Assembly: GCA_934097255.1 (NCBI GenBank)
Contig: CAKONT010000044.1
Span: forward strand, 1 to 7,527
From: an uncultured Bacilli bacterium
Lineage (GTDB): Bacteria; Bacillota_I; Bacilli_A; RF39; UBA660
DNA length: 7,527 nucleotides
Direction: 5' to 3'
The notes under the pieces are model-generated. The model did no database searches and had not been told where the DNA came from. It saw nothing but the letters and a program-made list of their open reading frames with translations. The position numbers and the translations under genes were made by a program. Shown one piece after another: positions 1 through 5,610 of the stretch. Positions within the stretch are counted from its first letter, which is position 1, and the number at the start of each line of letters is the position of its first letter.

Positions 1-425
1 CTATTAATATCTGCATTGGGCAAATCAATTTTATTTATAACAGGAATAATTTGCAAATTATTTTCCATGGCTAAAAAAAGATTAGCAAAAGTTTGGGCTT
101 CTATTCCTTGTGTTGCATCAATAACTAAAATAGCTCCCTCACAAGCTGCAAGAGATCTTGATACTTCATAAGTAAAATCAACGTGACCTGGAGTGTCTAT
201 TAAATTCAAATCATATATCTCACCCTTATATTCATATTTAAGTGAGACTGTATTTAATTTTATTGTAATTCCTCTTTCTCTTTCAAGTTCCATCGAATCA
301 AGTAATTGATTTTTCATTTCTCTTTTATTTATCGCATTTGTAAGTTCTAAAATACGATCACAGATGGTACTTTTACCATGATCTATATGGGCTATTATGG
401 AAAAATTTCTTATTTTGTTTATCAT
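1..425 (-). CDS. lepA: Elongation factor 4 (LepA), N-terminal part
   Basis: Ribosome-associated translational GTPase that acts on stalled or mis-translocated elongating ribosomes. The 141 visible residues start [20 protein letters not shown]. They hold the P-loop (AHIDHGKST, residues 12-20), the switch I stretch with ERERGITIK (48-56), the G3 motif DTPGH (77-81), the LepA-typical [12 protein letters not shown] (87-98) and the G4 motif NKID (131-134). This order and wording separate LepA from EF-G, TypA and EF-Tu. The gene runs off the left edge, so roughly three quarters (of about 600 residues) is missing. The ATG at 423-425 is the family start; the ribosome site before it is weak (AAAGG, about 430s). 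It is divergent from the transporter gene, with about 100 bases between them. Identification is very sure. Confidence 0.96.
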   Translation of the reverse strand, partial: MINKIRNFSIIAHIDHGKSTICDRILELTNAINKREMKNQLLDSMELERERGITIKLNTVSLKYEYKGEIYDLNLIDTPGHVDFTYEVSRSLAACEGAILVIDATQGIEAQTFANLFLAMENNLQIIPVINKIDLPNADIN

Positions 426-453
426 AAAAACCAACCTTTCAACCTCTATAACA

Positions 454-462
454 ATTCTAACA
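454..462 (-). promoter_or_regulatory. Possible extended -10 promoter for lepA
   Basis: Read on the minus strand this is TGTTAGAAT, an extended -10 (TG-N-TAGAAT, five of six against TATAAT) about 30 bases before the lepA ATG. No convincing -35 lies 16-18 bases upstream, which extended -10 promoters tolerate. This is inference from consensus only. Confidence 0.35.
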
Positions 463-480
463 CAAAACAGAAAATAATGC

Positions 481-508
481 TTGTTTTTATATATATTTTT
501 GATATAAT
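481..508 (+). promoter_or_regulatory. Sigma-A-type promoter of the VUT transporter gene
   Basis: A -35-like TTGTTT at 481-486, a 16-base spacer and a perfect -10 TATAAT at 503-508. The spacer is A/T only apart from the G at 501. The predicted start of transcription is near 515, which leaves a very short leader holding little more than the ribosome binding site. Confidence 0.6.
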
Positions 509-515
509 TTAAAAT

Positions 516-521
516 AGGAGG
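516..521 (+). promoter_or_regulatory. Ribosome binding site of the VUT transporter gene
   Basis: A perfect AGGAGG, 8 bases before the ATG at 530. It fixes that start. Confidence 0.85.
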
Positions 522-529
522 AGAATTTT

Positions 530-1315
530 ATGGAACATAAAAGATTTAATAATTTCTATTACTTTCTTACAATGATAATATTTGCAATGATATTTGATAT
601 ATCATTTATCTTAGCTGCTAGAACAGTCACAATAAATGGTATTTCTGCTGTTGGATCTATTTTTATATACCCAATTACTTATTTCATAGCTACTTTGTTT
701 AAAGAAAGATATGGACTAAAAGATACAGTTTCAATGATCATTTATGCAATTGTTTCTTTGATTCTTATGTGCTTTTTAATATCTATTACAAACCTTTTAC
801 CAATTTTAAATGGTATCGATGGATTAGGTCCTATTTTTAATGTTAATTATAGACTTATGTTAGCATCAATTATATCTTTTGTTATTTCTCAATATATAAA
901 CATTAAAATATATGATTTTCTAGCCGGATATGAAGGATTTAGATTTTTAATATCAAGTGTAATTGCAATAACAGTCGATAGTATTTTATTTACTACCATT
1001 TCAAATATCGGATTAGTTACACCGGCATATTTTGTTCAATTAATTACAAGTAAATACATGTTTGGCGTTGTTGTAACAATATTTTACGCTATATGTTTTA
1101 CTGTCTTAATTGAAAGTTTACTTAAAGGAAAGAAAAAAGAACAAAAAATATTACAAACAAAGATGGAAAAAGAAAAAGAAAAAATTAAAAAAGAAATTAT
1201 TGATGCTGAAAAAAACATAGATAAAAAAGTTAGTAAAGTAAAAAAAGATGTTTCTAAAAAGAAAAAAGAAGTAGAAAAAGATGTTTCTAAAAATATCAAA
1301 AAAGCACTTAAATAA
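530..1315 (+). CDS. VUT/YhhQ-family membrane protein, probable queuosine precursor transporter
   Basis: Integral membrane protein of 261 residues resembling the VUT (YhhQ, DUF165) family, whose studied members import queuosine precursors such as preQ0/preQ1. Six hydrophobic segments can be seen at about 9-29, 36-57, 66-88, 106-126, 136-157 and 168-197. The family-type stretch YPITYFIATLFKERYG (47-62) matches the usual YPLTFLxTDxxxExYG pattern, but alanine stands where the family often has Asp (residue 54). An acidic Asp remains in the fifth segment (D150, in VDS). Residues 199-261 form a lysine/glutamate-rich, probably cytoplasmic helical tail not found in classical YhhQ, which is about 220 residues long. 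The start is fixed by an AGGAGG 8 bases upstream. The gene is monocistronic, between its own promoter and a terminator. queH elsewhere in the window supports a queuosine role; the exact substrate is inferred. Confidence 0.8.
   Translation: MEHKRFNNFYYFLTMIIFAMIFDISFILAARTVTINGISAVGSIFIYPITYFIATLFKERYGLKDTVSMIIYAIVSLILMCFLISITNLLPILNGIDGLGPIFNVNYRLMLASIISFVISQYINIKIYDFLAGYEGFRFLISSVIAITVDSILFTTISNIGLVTPAYFVQLITSKYMFGVVVTIFYAICFTVLIESLLKGKKKEQKILQTKMEKEKEKIKKEIIDAEKNIDKKVSKVKKDVSKKKKEVEKDVSKNIKKALK
1242..1293 (+). repeat. 19-bp direct repeat inside the transporter tail
   Basis: The 19-base unit AAAAAGATGTTTCTAAAAA occurs at 1242-1260 and again at 1275-1293. The 33-base offset is exactly 11 codons. 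It encodes the repeated peptide KDVSK inside the lysine-rich tail, so the tail probably grew by an in-frame duplication of an 11-residue unit. Confidence 0.8.
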
Positions 1316-1328
1316 AAGTGCTTTTTTT
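1298..1328. terminator. Bidirectional intrinsic terminator between the transporter gene and yneF
   Basis: A 12-bp stem (AAAAAAGCACTT at 1298-1309 with AAGTGCTTTTTT at 1316-1327) closes a 6-base loop. T-runs stand on the outgoing side in both directions. The transporter stop codon TAA (1313-1315) lies in the loop. The yneF stop codon (1327-1329) touches the other arm. One hairpin therefore serves both convergent genes. Confidence 0.9.
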
Positions 1329-1536
1329 ACATATACTTATTCATTTGTTTCATCATTTGATTAACTTGTTTTTGTGAAGGAGTCCTTCCCATTTGTTGCA
1401 TCATTGTTTTAATCATATCTTCATTTATTGGTGGATTTTTTTTAAGATATTTTTGCATAACTTTACGAGATATTAAAAAACCAACAACAAAACCAATTAT
1501 TAAACCAATTACAATCATTAATATATCATGCCACAT
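1327..1536 (-). CDS. yneF: UPF0154 family membrane-anchored protein YneF
   Basis: A 69-residue protein of unknown function, conserved in Bacilli and mollicutes. It has one N-terminal membrane helix (residues 4-23, rich in I/V/G) and then the family signature [19 protein letters not shown] (about 32-50), ending with [12 protein letters not shown]. The pattern closely matches B. subtilis YneF, including the NPPIN core and the methionine-rich helices. ATG at 1534-1536 follows GGAGG (1544-1548) by 7 bases. It lies 59 bases downstream of sirA, in the same direction, as in B. subtilis, where sirA and yneF are adjacent; the two are probably co-transcribed. The stop codon abuts the shared terminator. 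Family assignment is very sure; the function is unknown. Confidence 0.93.
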   Translation of the reverse strand: MWHDILMIVIGLIIGFVVGFLISRKVMQKYLKKNPPINEDMIKTMMQQMGRTPSQKQVNQMMKQMNKYM

Positions 1537-1543
1537 CTTTTTT

Positions 1544-1548
1544 CCTCC
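1544..1548 (-). promoter_or_regulatory. Ribosome binding site of yneF
   Basis: GGAGG on the minus strand, 7 bases before the ATG. It fixes the start. Confidence 0.8.
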
Positions 1549-1595
1549 ATTTCAATATCTATTTTATTAGAAATCAAAATATTTTACAACTGTTT

Positions 1596-2030
1596 TTACA
1601 TGCTTTTTACATGATGACGATAATTTTTCAAAAAAAAGTACTCTTGTTCTTTAAAGCTACATACAAAAAAATTATTATTATATGCCTTTAAATCTTTAAA
1701 GAAACTACAATCATCTGTATTTGTTTCTATTTTTAAACAAGAATTTTTAACTTTAAGAATACTAATTTCTCCAGAAAATAAATTATTTATAACATGTTCA
1801 TCTTCCGTAAAAGCATAAGTTATTTTATCTTTATATATATCATAAATATAATCATTTATATTTTTTTTATTGTGAAATTTACTTATTTGATCAAACAAAT
1901 TATACCCATACATTTTGTCAACTTCTTTCATATTATAAATGCGATTATAAATATAAAAAAGTTCACTCGTTTTTTCTCTATACAAATTAATAAATTCTTT
2001 TTTTACTTCAAAAACATAATATTCTTTCAT
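1596..2030 (-). CDS. sirA: SirA-like inhibitor of DnaA-dependent replication initiation
   Basis: In B. subtilis SirA (about 148 residues) binds domain I of DnaA and stops new rounds of replication on entry into sporulation. This 144-residue protein begins MKEYYVFEVKKEFINLY. From memory the B. subtilis protein begins MERHYYTYLIKEEFANHY, so the start aligns well; the Phe and Tyr reported there as DnaA contacts (F14, Y18) match F13 and Y17 here. The C-terminal part is more divergent but ends in a similar aromatic stretch (EYFFLKNYRHH against a YGWLNP-type stretch). Genome position supports the call: yneF follows directly, and lexA lies nearby. The start chosen is the ATG at 2028-2030, which has GGTGAT just upstream and matches the family start. 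An in-frame ATG at 2042 lacks a ribosome site and lies almost at the predicted transcription start. Moderately sure: homology is inferred from a short match plus synteny. Confidence 0.75.
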   Translation of the reverse strand: MKEYYVFEVKKEFINLYREKTSELFYIYNRIYNMKEVDKMYGYNLFDQISKFHNKKNINDYIYDIYKDKITYAFTEDEHVINNLFSGEISILKVKNSCLKIETNTDDCSFFKDLKAYNNNFFVCSFKEQEYFFLKNYRHHVKSM

Positions 2031-2051
2031 TACTATCACCATTTATATAGT

Positions 2052-2080
2052 AATATATAATATATGTCGAAATATGACAA
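2052..2080 (-). promoter_or_regulatory. Sigma-A-type promoter of sirA-yneF
   Basis: On the minus strand a -35 TTGTCA (2075-2080) is followed after 17 bases by a -10 TATATT (2052-2057). Each matches the consensus at five of six positions. Transcription would start near 2045, giving a leader of about 15 bases before the ATG at 2030. The -35 overlaps the T-tract of the glyS terminator. Confidence 0.6.
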
Positions 2081-2081
2081 A
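2065..2081. promoter_or_regulatory. Tandem Spo0A boxes (one perfect, one near-match) in the sirA promoter
   Basis: On the plus strand TGTCGAA (2065-2071) is a perfect Spo0A box. It is followed after ATA by TGACAAA (2075-2081), one base away from the degenerate TGNCGAA. Two 7-base boxes separated by 3 bases is the spacing of known tandem Spo0A sites such as abrB. Box 1 sits in the promoter spacer and box 2 over the -35. B. subtilis sirA is a direct Spo0A target, which makes the placement meaningful. Whether binding here would activate or repress cannot be told from the sequence. Confidence 0.55.
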
Positions 2082-2101
2082 AAAAGCATCAAAATTGATG
2101 C
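2079..2101 (-). terminator. Intrinsic terminator of glyS
   Basis: Read on the minus strand GCATCAATTTTGATGC (2086-2101) forms a 6-bp stem with a 4-base loop, followed by seven T (2079-2085). It begins 3 bases after the glyS stop codon. Confidence 0.85.
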
Positions 2102-2104
2102 TTT

Positions 2105-3469
2105 CTAAAATTTTATTTGTTCATTAATATAATCTTTTAATTCATCTACTTTTAATGTTATTTGTTCCATAGTATCACGATTTCTTACTGTCACTACTTT
2201 GTTATTTAATGTCTCATCATCAATAGTAATAGCAAATGGAGTTCCTATGGCATCACTTCTTCTATATCTTTTTCCAATAGAACCAGATTCGTCGTAACTT
2301 ACCATAAAATCTTTAGCTAATTCATTATAAATTTTTATTGCTTCTTCACTATGATTTTTCTTTACAAGTGGCAAAATTGTTGCCTTATATGGTGCAAGAA
2401 AAGGAATAAAGTGCATAACTTCCCTTGAATCATTTTCAAGATTTTCTTTCTCATAAGAATCACAAAGAATTGTTAAAATTAGTCTTTCAACGCCAACAGA
2501 TGGTTCAATAACATATGGAATATATTTTTCATTTGTTTCTGGATCTAAATAAGTAAGATTTACATTTGAAACTTCCTGATGTCTTGATAAATCATAGTTC
2601 GTACGACTTGCTATTCCCCATAACTCACCATAACCAAATGGAAATTTATATTCAATGTCTGTTGTTGCGTTACTATAAAATGATAATTCTTCTTTAGAAT
2701 GATCTCTAAATCTTAAATTTTCATTTTTTATTCCAAGAGAAATCAAAAAATCTTTACAATACTTTTTATAATAATTAAACCAATCAAGTTCTGTATTTGG
2801 TTTGCAAAAAAACTCTAGTTCCATTTGTTCAAACTCACGAACTCTAAAAATAAAATTACCAGGGGTTATTTCATTTCTAAAACTTTTACCAATTTGTGCT
2901 ATTCCAAAAGGTAACTTAAGTCTCATACTTCTTTGAACATTTAAAAAATTGGTAAATATTCCTTGAGCCGTTTCTGGTCTTAAATAAATAGTATTTTTAG
3001 CATCTTCTGTGACACCCTGAAATGTCTTAAACATTAAATTAAATTGTCTAATATCTGTAAAATTTGATTTTCCACACTTTGGACAAGGTATTTTATTTTC
3101 TCTAATAAAATTAATCATTTCCTCATCACTCATAGAATCTCCCATCAAAGAAGAAGTAAATTCATCGATAAGCTTGTCAGCACGATGACGAGTTTTACAT
3201 TCACGACAATCAATTAAAGGATCTGAAAATGTTTTTAAATGTCCAGAAGCCTCCCAAGTTTTTGGATTCATAAGAATTGCAGAGTCCAAACTAACATTAT
3301 TTTTATCTTCTTGAACAAACTTTTTAAGCCAAGCTTTTTTGACATTTCTTTTAAGTTCAGCTCCTAAAGGACCATAATCCCATGTGTTTGCAAGACCACC
3401 ATAAATTTCACTTCCTTGAAAAATAAAACCATAATTTTTGCAAAAAGCAACTAATTCTTCCATATTCAT
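2105..3469 (-). CDS. glyS: Glycyl-tRNA synthetase, single-chain dimeric type
   Basis: Charges tRNA-Gly with glycine using ATP, in the cytoplasm. It is a class II synthetase of the alpha2 type, 454 residues, the form found in mollicutes, staphylococci and eukaryotes rather than the two-subunit GlyQ/GlyS of B. subtilis. Visible are the N-terminal [18 protein letters not shown] (19-36), a zinc-ribbon insertion with CxxC pairs at C88/C91 and C129/C132, motif 2 (FRNE 197-200 through [11 protein letters not shown] 211-221), motif 3 (EPSVGVERL, 322-330) and an anticodon-binding domain from about 355 to the end. The length is normal. ATG at 3467-3469 has AAAGGA 8 bases upstream; a second ATG two codons later is spaced too far. 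Expression is controlled by a T-box leader that senses uncharged tRNA. Very sure. Confidence 0.97.
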   Translation of the reverse strand: MNMEELVAFCKNYGFIFQGSEIYGGLANTWDYGPLGAELKRNVKKAWLKKFVQEDKNNVSLDSAILMNPKTWEASGHLKTFSDPLIDCRECKTRHRADKLIDEFTSSLMGDSMSDEEMINFIRENKIPCPKCGKSNFTDIRQFNLMFKTFQGVTEDAKNTIYLRPETAQGIFTNFLNVQRSMRLKLPFGIAQIGKSFRNEITPGNFIFRVREFEQMELEFFCKPNTELDWFNYYKKYCKDFLISLGIKNENLRFRDHSKEELSFYSNATTDIEYKFPFGYGELWGIASRTNYDLSRHQEVSNVNLTYLDPETNEKYIPYVIEPSVGVERLILTILCDSYEKENLENDSREVMHFIPFLAPYKATILPLVKKNHSEEAIKIYNELAKDFMVSYDESGSIGKRYRRSDAIGTPFAITIDDETLNNKVVTVRNRDTMEQITLKVDELKDYINEQIKF

Positions 3470-3488
3470 AAAAATCTTCCTTTCTAAT

Positions 3489-3619
3489 AAAAAAGCGTTC
3501 TTAAAAGATCACAAGAGACGAATTACAAATCCGCGGTTCCACTCTATTTATTCAATTAAGAATCACTTTAAATTTAATGCTAAAAGTTTCCAAGCTTTAT
3601 CATCGCAAAACAAAATATA
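3489..3619 (-). ncRNA. Short T-box leader (tRNA-Gly sensing) of glyS
   Basis: The conserved T-box core is read on the minus strand as AGAG (3542-3545), bulge TGGAACC (3535-3541), upper stem GCGGAT (3529-3534), loop TTGTA, ATTCGT (3518-3523) and CTCT (3514-3517). Both arms pair fully (two G-U pairs), with the typical 7-base bulge. The bulge UGGA complements UCCA, fitting tRNA-Gly, which usually carries U73. Downstream, GTGATCT (3506-3512) can pair with AGAACGC (3495-3501) across one A-A mismatch, followed by six T (3489-3494): the attenuator terminator. Upstream, a small hairpin (3577-3603), opening with a GCGATGA-like stem I motif, shows GGA (a Gly codon) in its 8-base loop. From the predicted transcription start to the T-box there are only about 75 bases, so stem I must be much reduced. 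Confidence 0.88.
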
Positions 3620-3625
3620 TAAATT

Positions 3626-3653
3626 ATTTTATCATACTTTTTAAAAAAGTAAA
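3626..3653 (-). promoter_or_regulatory. Likely promoter of the glyS leader
   Basis: Minus strand TTTACT (3648-3653, four of six), 16 bases, then TAAAAT (3626-3631, five of six). An overlapping TATGAT (3631-3636) is an alternative -10 without a partner. A predicted start near 3619 sets the 5' end of the T-box leader. Confidence 0.45.
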
Positions 3654-3676
3654 CTATTTTTAATTTTTTTTAAAGA

Positions 3677-3688
3677 AAACATTTGTTT
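3677..3688. promoter_or_regulatory. Probable LexA operator in the lexA promoter
   Basis: AAACATTTGTTT is a 5-bp inverted repeat around a central TT and keeps the AAC-N4-GTT core of the Bacillus LexA box (GAACATATGTTC). It differs at the two outermost, symmetric positions and in one of the two central bases. Its right end overlaps the lexA -35, as expected of a self-repressing operator. The core is short and AT-rich, so chance matches occur; the position is the main support. Confidence 0.5.
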
Positions 3689-3715
3689 GACATTTTATAT
3701 ATACTATGCTAATGT
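3687..3715 (+). promoter_or_regulatory. Promoter of lexA
   Basis: A perfect -35 TTGACA (3687-3692), a 17-base spacer and a weak -10 TAATGT (3710-3715), which is preceded by TG as TGCTAATGT (3707-3715), an extended -10 that can make up for the poor hexamer. Confidence 0.55.
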
Positions 3716-3727
3716 TATTTTATAAAA

Positions 3728-3733
3728 GGGAGG
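3728..3733 (+). promoter_or_regulatory. Ribosome binding site of lexA
   Basis: GGGAGG, 4 bases before the ATG at 3738. It fixes the start. Confidence 0.8.
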
Positions 3734-3737
3734 AAAA

Positions 3738-4355
3738 ATGGAAAAATTAACAGGCAAGCAATGTCTTGTTTTAAAAGAAATAAAAAAATTCATGGCTGAA
3801 AAAGGGTTTCCACCTACTGTTAGAGAACTTTGTAATATTACTAATTTAAGTAGTACGGCAACTATCCAAGCTCATTTAAATAACTTACAAGAAAAAGGAT
3901 ATATAAAAAAAGATAAAGATAAAAATAGAACAATTGAACTATGTGTTGCAAACGAATATTTAAAAACAAACGATACCGTTATTTCTGTGCCACTTCTTGG
4001 AAAAGTAACAGCAGGAAACCCTATTGAAGCTATTGAAATGCCTGATGAATATTTTGACCTACCAGCATATTTAATTAATAATAATGAAGAAGTATTTACT
4101 TTAAGAGTAAATGGAACATCAATGATTAATGTCGGAATATACGATGGTGATATCATTATCGTCGAAAGAAGAAAAACTGCCAAAAATGGTGAAATAATTG
4201 TTGCAATGACTGATAACAACGAAGTAACAGTTAAAACATTTTATAAAGAAAATGATCATATTAGATTACAACCGGAAAATGATACTATGGAACCTATTAT
4301 ATTAAATAATGTCACTATTCTTGGAAAAGTTAGAGGACTATATCGAAAACTTTAA
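3738..4355 (+). CDS. lexA: SOS repressor LexA (S24 family)
   Basis: Transcriptional repressor of the DNA-damage response that cleaves itself when RecA filaments form. It has 205 residues, the normal length. An N-terminal winged helix (about 1-68) shows GFPPTVRELC and LSSTATIQAHLNNLQEKGYI, the usual recognition-helix region. The cleavage site Ala92-Gly93 lies in KVTAGNP. The catalytic dyad is Ser128 (NGTSMINVGIYDGD) and Lys166 (TVKTFYK), both in standard contexts, so the protein should be active. It is transcribed alone from a promoter with a likely self-operator. Unlike in B. subtilis, no yneA-like division inhibitor gene is next to it; glyS diverges upstream and a GNAT gene converges 14 bases downstream. 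No clear terminator follows. Very sure. Confidence 0.97.
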   Translation: MEKLTGKQCLVLKEIKKFMAEKGFPPTVRELCNITNLSSTATIQAHLNNLQEKGYIKKDKDKNRTIELCVANEYLKTNDTVISVPLLGKVTAGNPIEAIEMPDEYFDLPAYLINNNEEVFTLRVNGTSMINVGIYDGDIIIVERRKTAKNGEIIVAMTDNNEVTVKTFYKENDHIRLQPENDTMEPIILNNVTILGKVRGLYRKL

Positions 4356-4369
4356 GGTGGGAGAAAATC

Positions 4370-5482
4370 TTATCTTTTTTCTTTTATAAAAGAAGTACTA
4401 TAAATATTTATATCTCTATAATTACCATTTAAAAAATATCCTTCTTTTCTTGTCCCTACTAAAGACATATTAGAACTATTCATAACTTTATTAGAAATAG
4501 TATTAAAATCAAAAACTTCAGAGTTTAACGTATAAATTAACTTACTTTGAAAAAGAGCATCTTTAAATAAAGAAAGTGCTTCTTTACTATAACCATTATT
4601 ACGACATTTAGGATCTAAAATAGCATACTCAAGATTACCAGTTCTATTAATTTTATCTTTAGAAAACGAATTAATATAACCAATTAAATTATCATTTTTC
4701 ATAATCCAATAATCCATCGTAAATAAATAATCTTTTAAAAATTCTTTTGAACTTGTCAAATCCCCACCTAATAATTTAACAGTATTTTTATTATTTATAA
4801 AAAGTAATAATTTTTCTTCATCAAGTTTTTTATAAATAACATCAAGAGGTCTTACTAAACTTATTTTTTCTCCTGGAACATATATTGGTAAATCAGATAT
4901 ACTATAAGATAGTTTCTTACCACTTGACGTGTTTTCTATTTCTTTAATTTTTTCTTTTTTTAGAAAATCATTTCTAGTTGTTTGATAATAAATAGTATTA
5001 TAAAATTTATCATTTATATTAGATGATAAATAAGTTGTTCCTAAATAATTCATATTACTATTATAAATATATTTTAATACCTCATCATTATTAGATGTTT
5101 TAGAAATAATACTATTGATACTTAAATTATCATAAAGATAATTTAAATATAAATTTAAACTTTTTTCACCTAAATTAATTCTTTTATCGTAATCAATTTT
5201 GTCATTTACTAAAAAGTATATATCTGCGGATTTATTTTGTTCGTTATAGTGAAGTAATCCACACATACCAATTAAATCATTAGTTTCTTTTTCAAAAGCA
5301 AAATAAGCTTCTTTTTTCTTTAAAAAAGATAAAGTTATACTAGAATGATAAATATTAGTTGGTTTATCTAATTCGTTATATAAGTGTTGTGTTCTTAATA
5401 TATTATAAAAAATAACTTTATCTTTATCTTCATCAATACTTTTTAGATATATATATTTATCTTCATAATTATAAGCTCTCAA
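4370..5482 (-). CDS. Tandem GNAT-domain acetyltransferase
   Basis: Probable acetyl-CoA-dependent N-acetyltransferase with two GNAT folds in one chain (370 residues); the substrate is unknown. Domain 1 (about 1-170) begins RAYNYEDKYIYLKSI, has the beta4 region LIGMCGLLHYNE and a motif A-like RINLGEKSLNLYLNYLYD. Domain 2 (about 205-370) begins ISLVRPLD, has LIGYINSFSKD, then motif A as LDPKCRNNGYSKEALSLF and the usual NxxSNKVMNSSNMSLVGTRKEG ending. Both resemble RimJ/RimL-type ribosomal-protein acetyltransferases, but that is only a family likeness. The best start is TTG at 5480-5482, with GGTGGTG 6 bases upstream; an in-frame GTG at 5494 would overlap that ribosome site. The gene converges on lexA with a 14-base gap and no clear terminator. 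GNAT assignment is sure, role not. Confidence 0.8.
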   Translation of the reverse strand: MRAYNYEDKYIYLKSIDEDKDKVIFYNILRTQHLYNELDKPTNIYHSSITLSFLKKKEAYFAFEKETNDLIGMCGLLHYNEQNKSADIYFLVNDKIDYDKRINLGEKSLNLYLNYLYDNLSINSIISKTSNNDEVLKYIYNSNMNYLGTTYLSSNINDKFYNTIYYQTTRNDFLKKEKIKEIENTSSGKKLSYSISDLPIYVPGEKISLVRPLDVIYKKLDEEKLLLFINNKNTVKLLGGDLTSSKEFLKDYLFTMDYWIMKNDNLIGYINSFSKDKINRTGNLEYAILDPKCRNNGYSKEALSLFKDALFQSKLIYTLNSEVFDFNTISNKVMNSSNMSLVGTRKEGYFLNGNYRDINIYSTSFIKEKR

Positions 5483-5488
5483 AAAAAA

Positions 5489-5495
5489 CACCACC
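5489..5495 (-). promoter_or_regulatory. Ribosome binding site deciding the TTG start of the GNAT gene
   Basis: GGTGGTG on the minus strand matches the anti-Shine-Dalgarno target GGAGGTG at six of seven positions and lies 6 bases before TTG at 5480-5482. The two GTG codons further up lie inside this site. Confidence 0.6.
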
Positions 5496-5525
5496 CAAAA
5501 TTACCGAAATACACAAAATGCCATG

Positions 5526-5544
5526 CTAACAAGCACTAACAAGC
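5526..5544. repeat. Tandem 10-bp-period direct repeat upstream of the GNAT gene
   Basis: CTAACAAGC occurs at 5526-5534 and 5536-5544, a period of 10 bases, which puts both copies on the same face of the helix. It lies about 45-60 bases upstream of the GNAT start in the gap after queH, where a promoter is expected. No good -35/-10 pair was found in this gap, so a role as operator is only a guess. Confidence 0.5.
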
Positions 5545-5582
5545 TACTTCTTTTTAGATAAAGCATATAATAGCACAAAAAG

Positions 5583-5610
5583 CAAAAAAAATAAAGTCTA
5601 AGCTTTATTT
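5583..5610 (-). terminator. Intrinsic terminator of the murF-queH operon
   Basis: Minus strand AAATAAAG (5603-5610) pairs with CTTTATTT (5589-5596) around a 6-base loop and is followed by more T. The queH stop codon TAG (5598-5600) lies in the loop. Confidence 0.75.

Noticed and set aside
1084..1299. Open frame on the minus strand inside the transporter gene (71 codons, F/S-rich)
   Set aside because: It is the antisense of the lysine-rich tail; composition is a mirror of AAA/GAA codons and there is no ribosome site.
2031..2042. Upstream ATG at 2040-2042 as sirA start
   Set aside because: No ribosome site before it, nearly at the predicted transcription start, and family alignment begins at the ATG at 2030.
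1794..2060. Plus-strand open frame opposite sirA (88 codons, I/F-rich)
   Set aside because: Low-complexity antisense of an AT-rich gene, no ribosome site, no recognisable motif.
3438..3644. Plus-strand open frame across the glyS start and T-box leader
   Set aside because: It covers the conserved T-box core on the other strand and has no family likeness.
3872..4219. Minus-strand open frame inside lexA (115 codons)
   Set aside because: Antisense of a clearly conserved lexA, no ribosome site.
4379..4394. 16-bp perfect palindrome TTCTTTTATAAAAGAA near the end of the GNAT gene, considered as a lexA terminator
   Set aside because: A/T-only except two pairs, no T-run after it in the lexA direction, and no room for a loop without losing the centre; probably a chance result of base composition.
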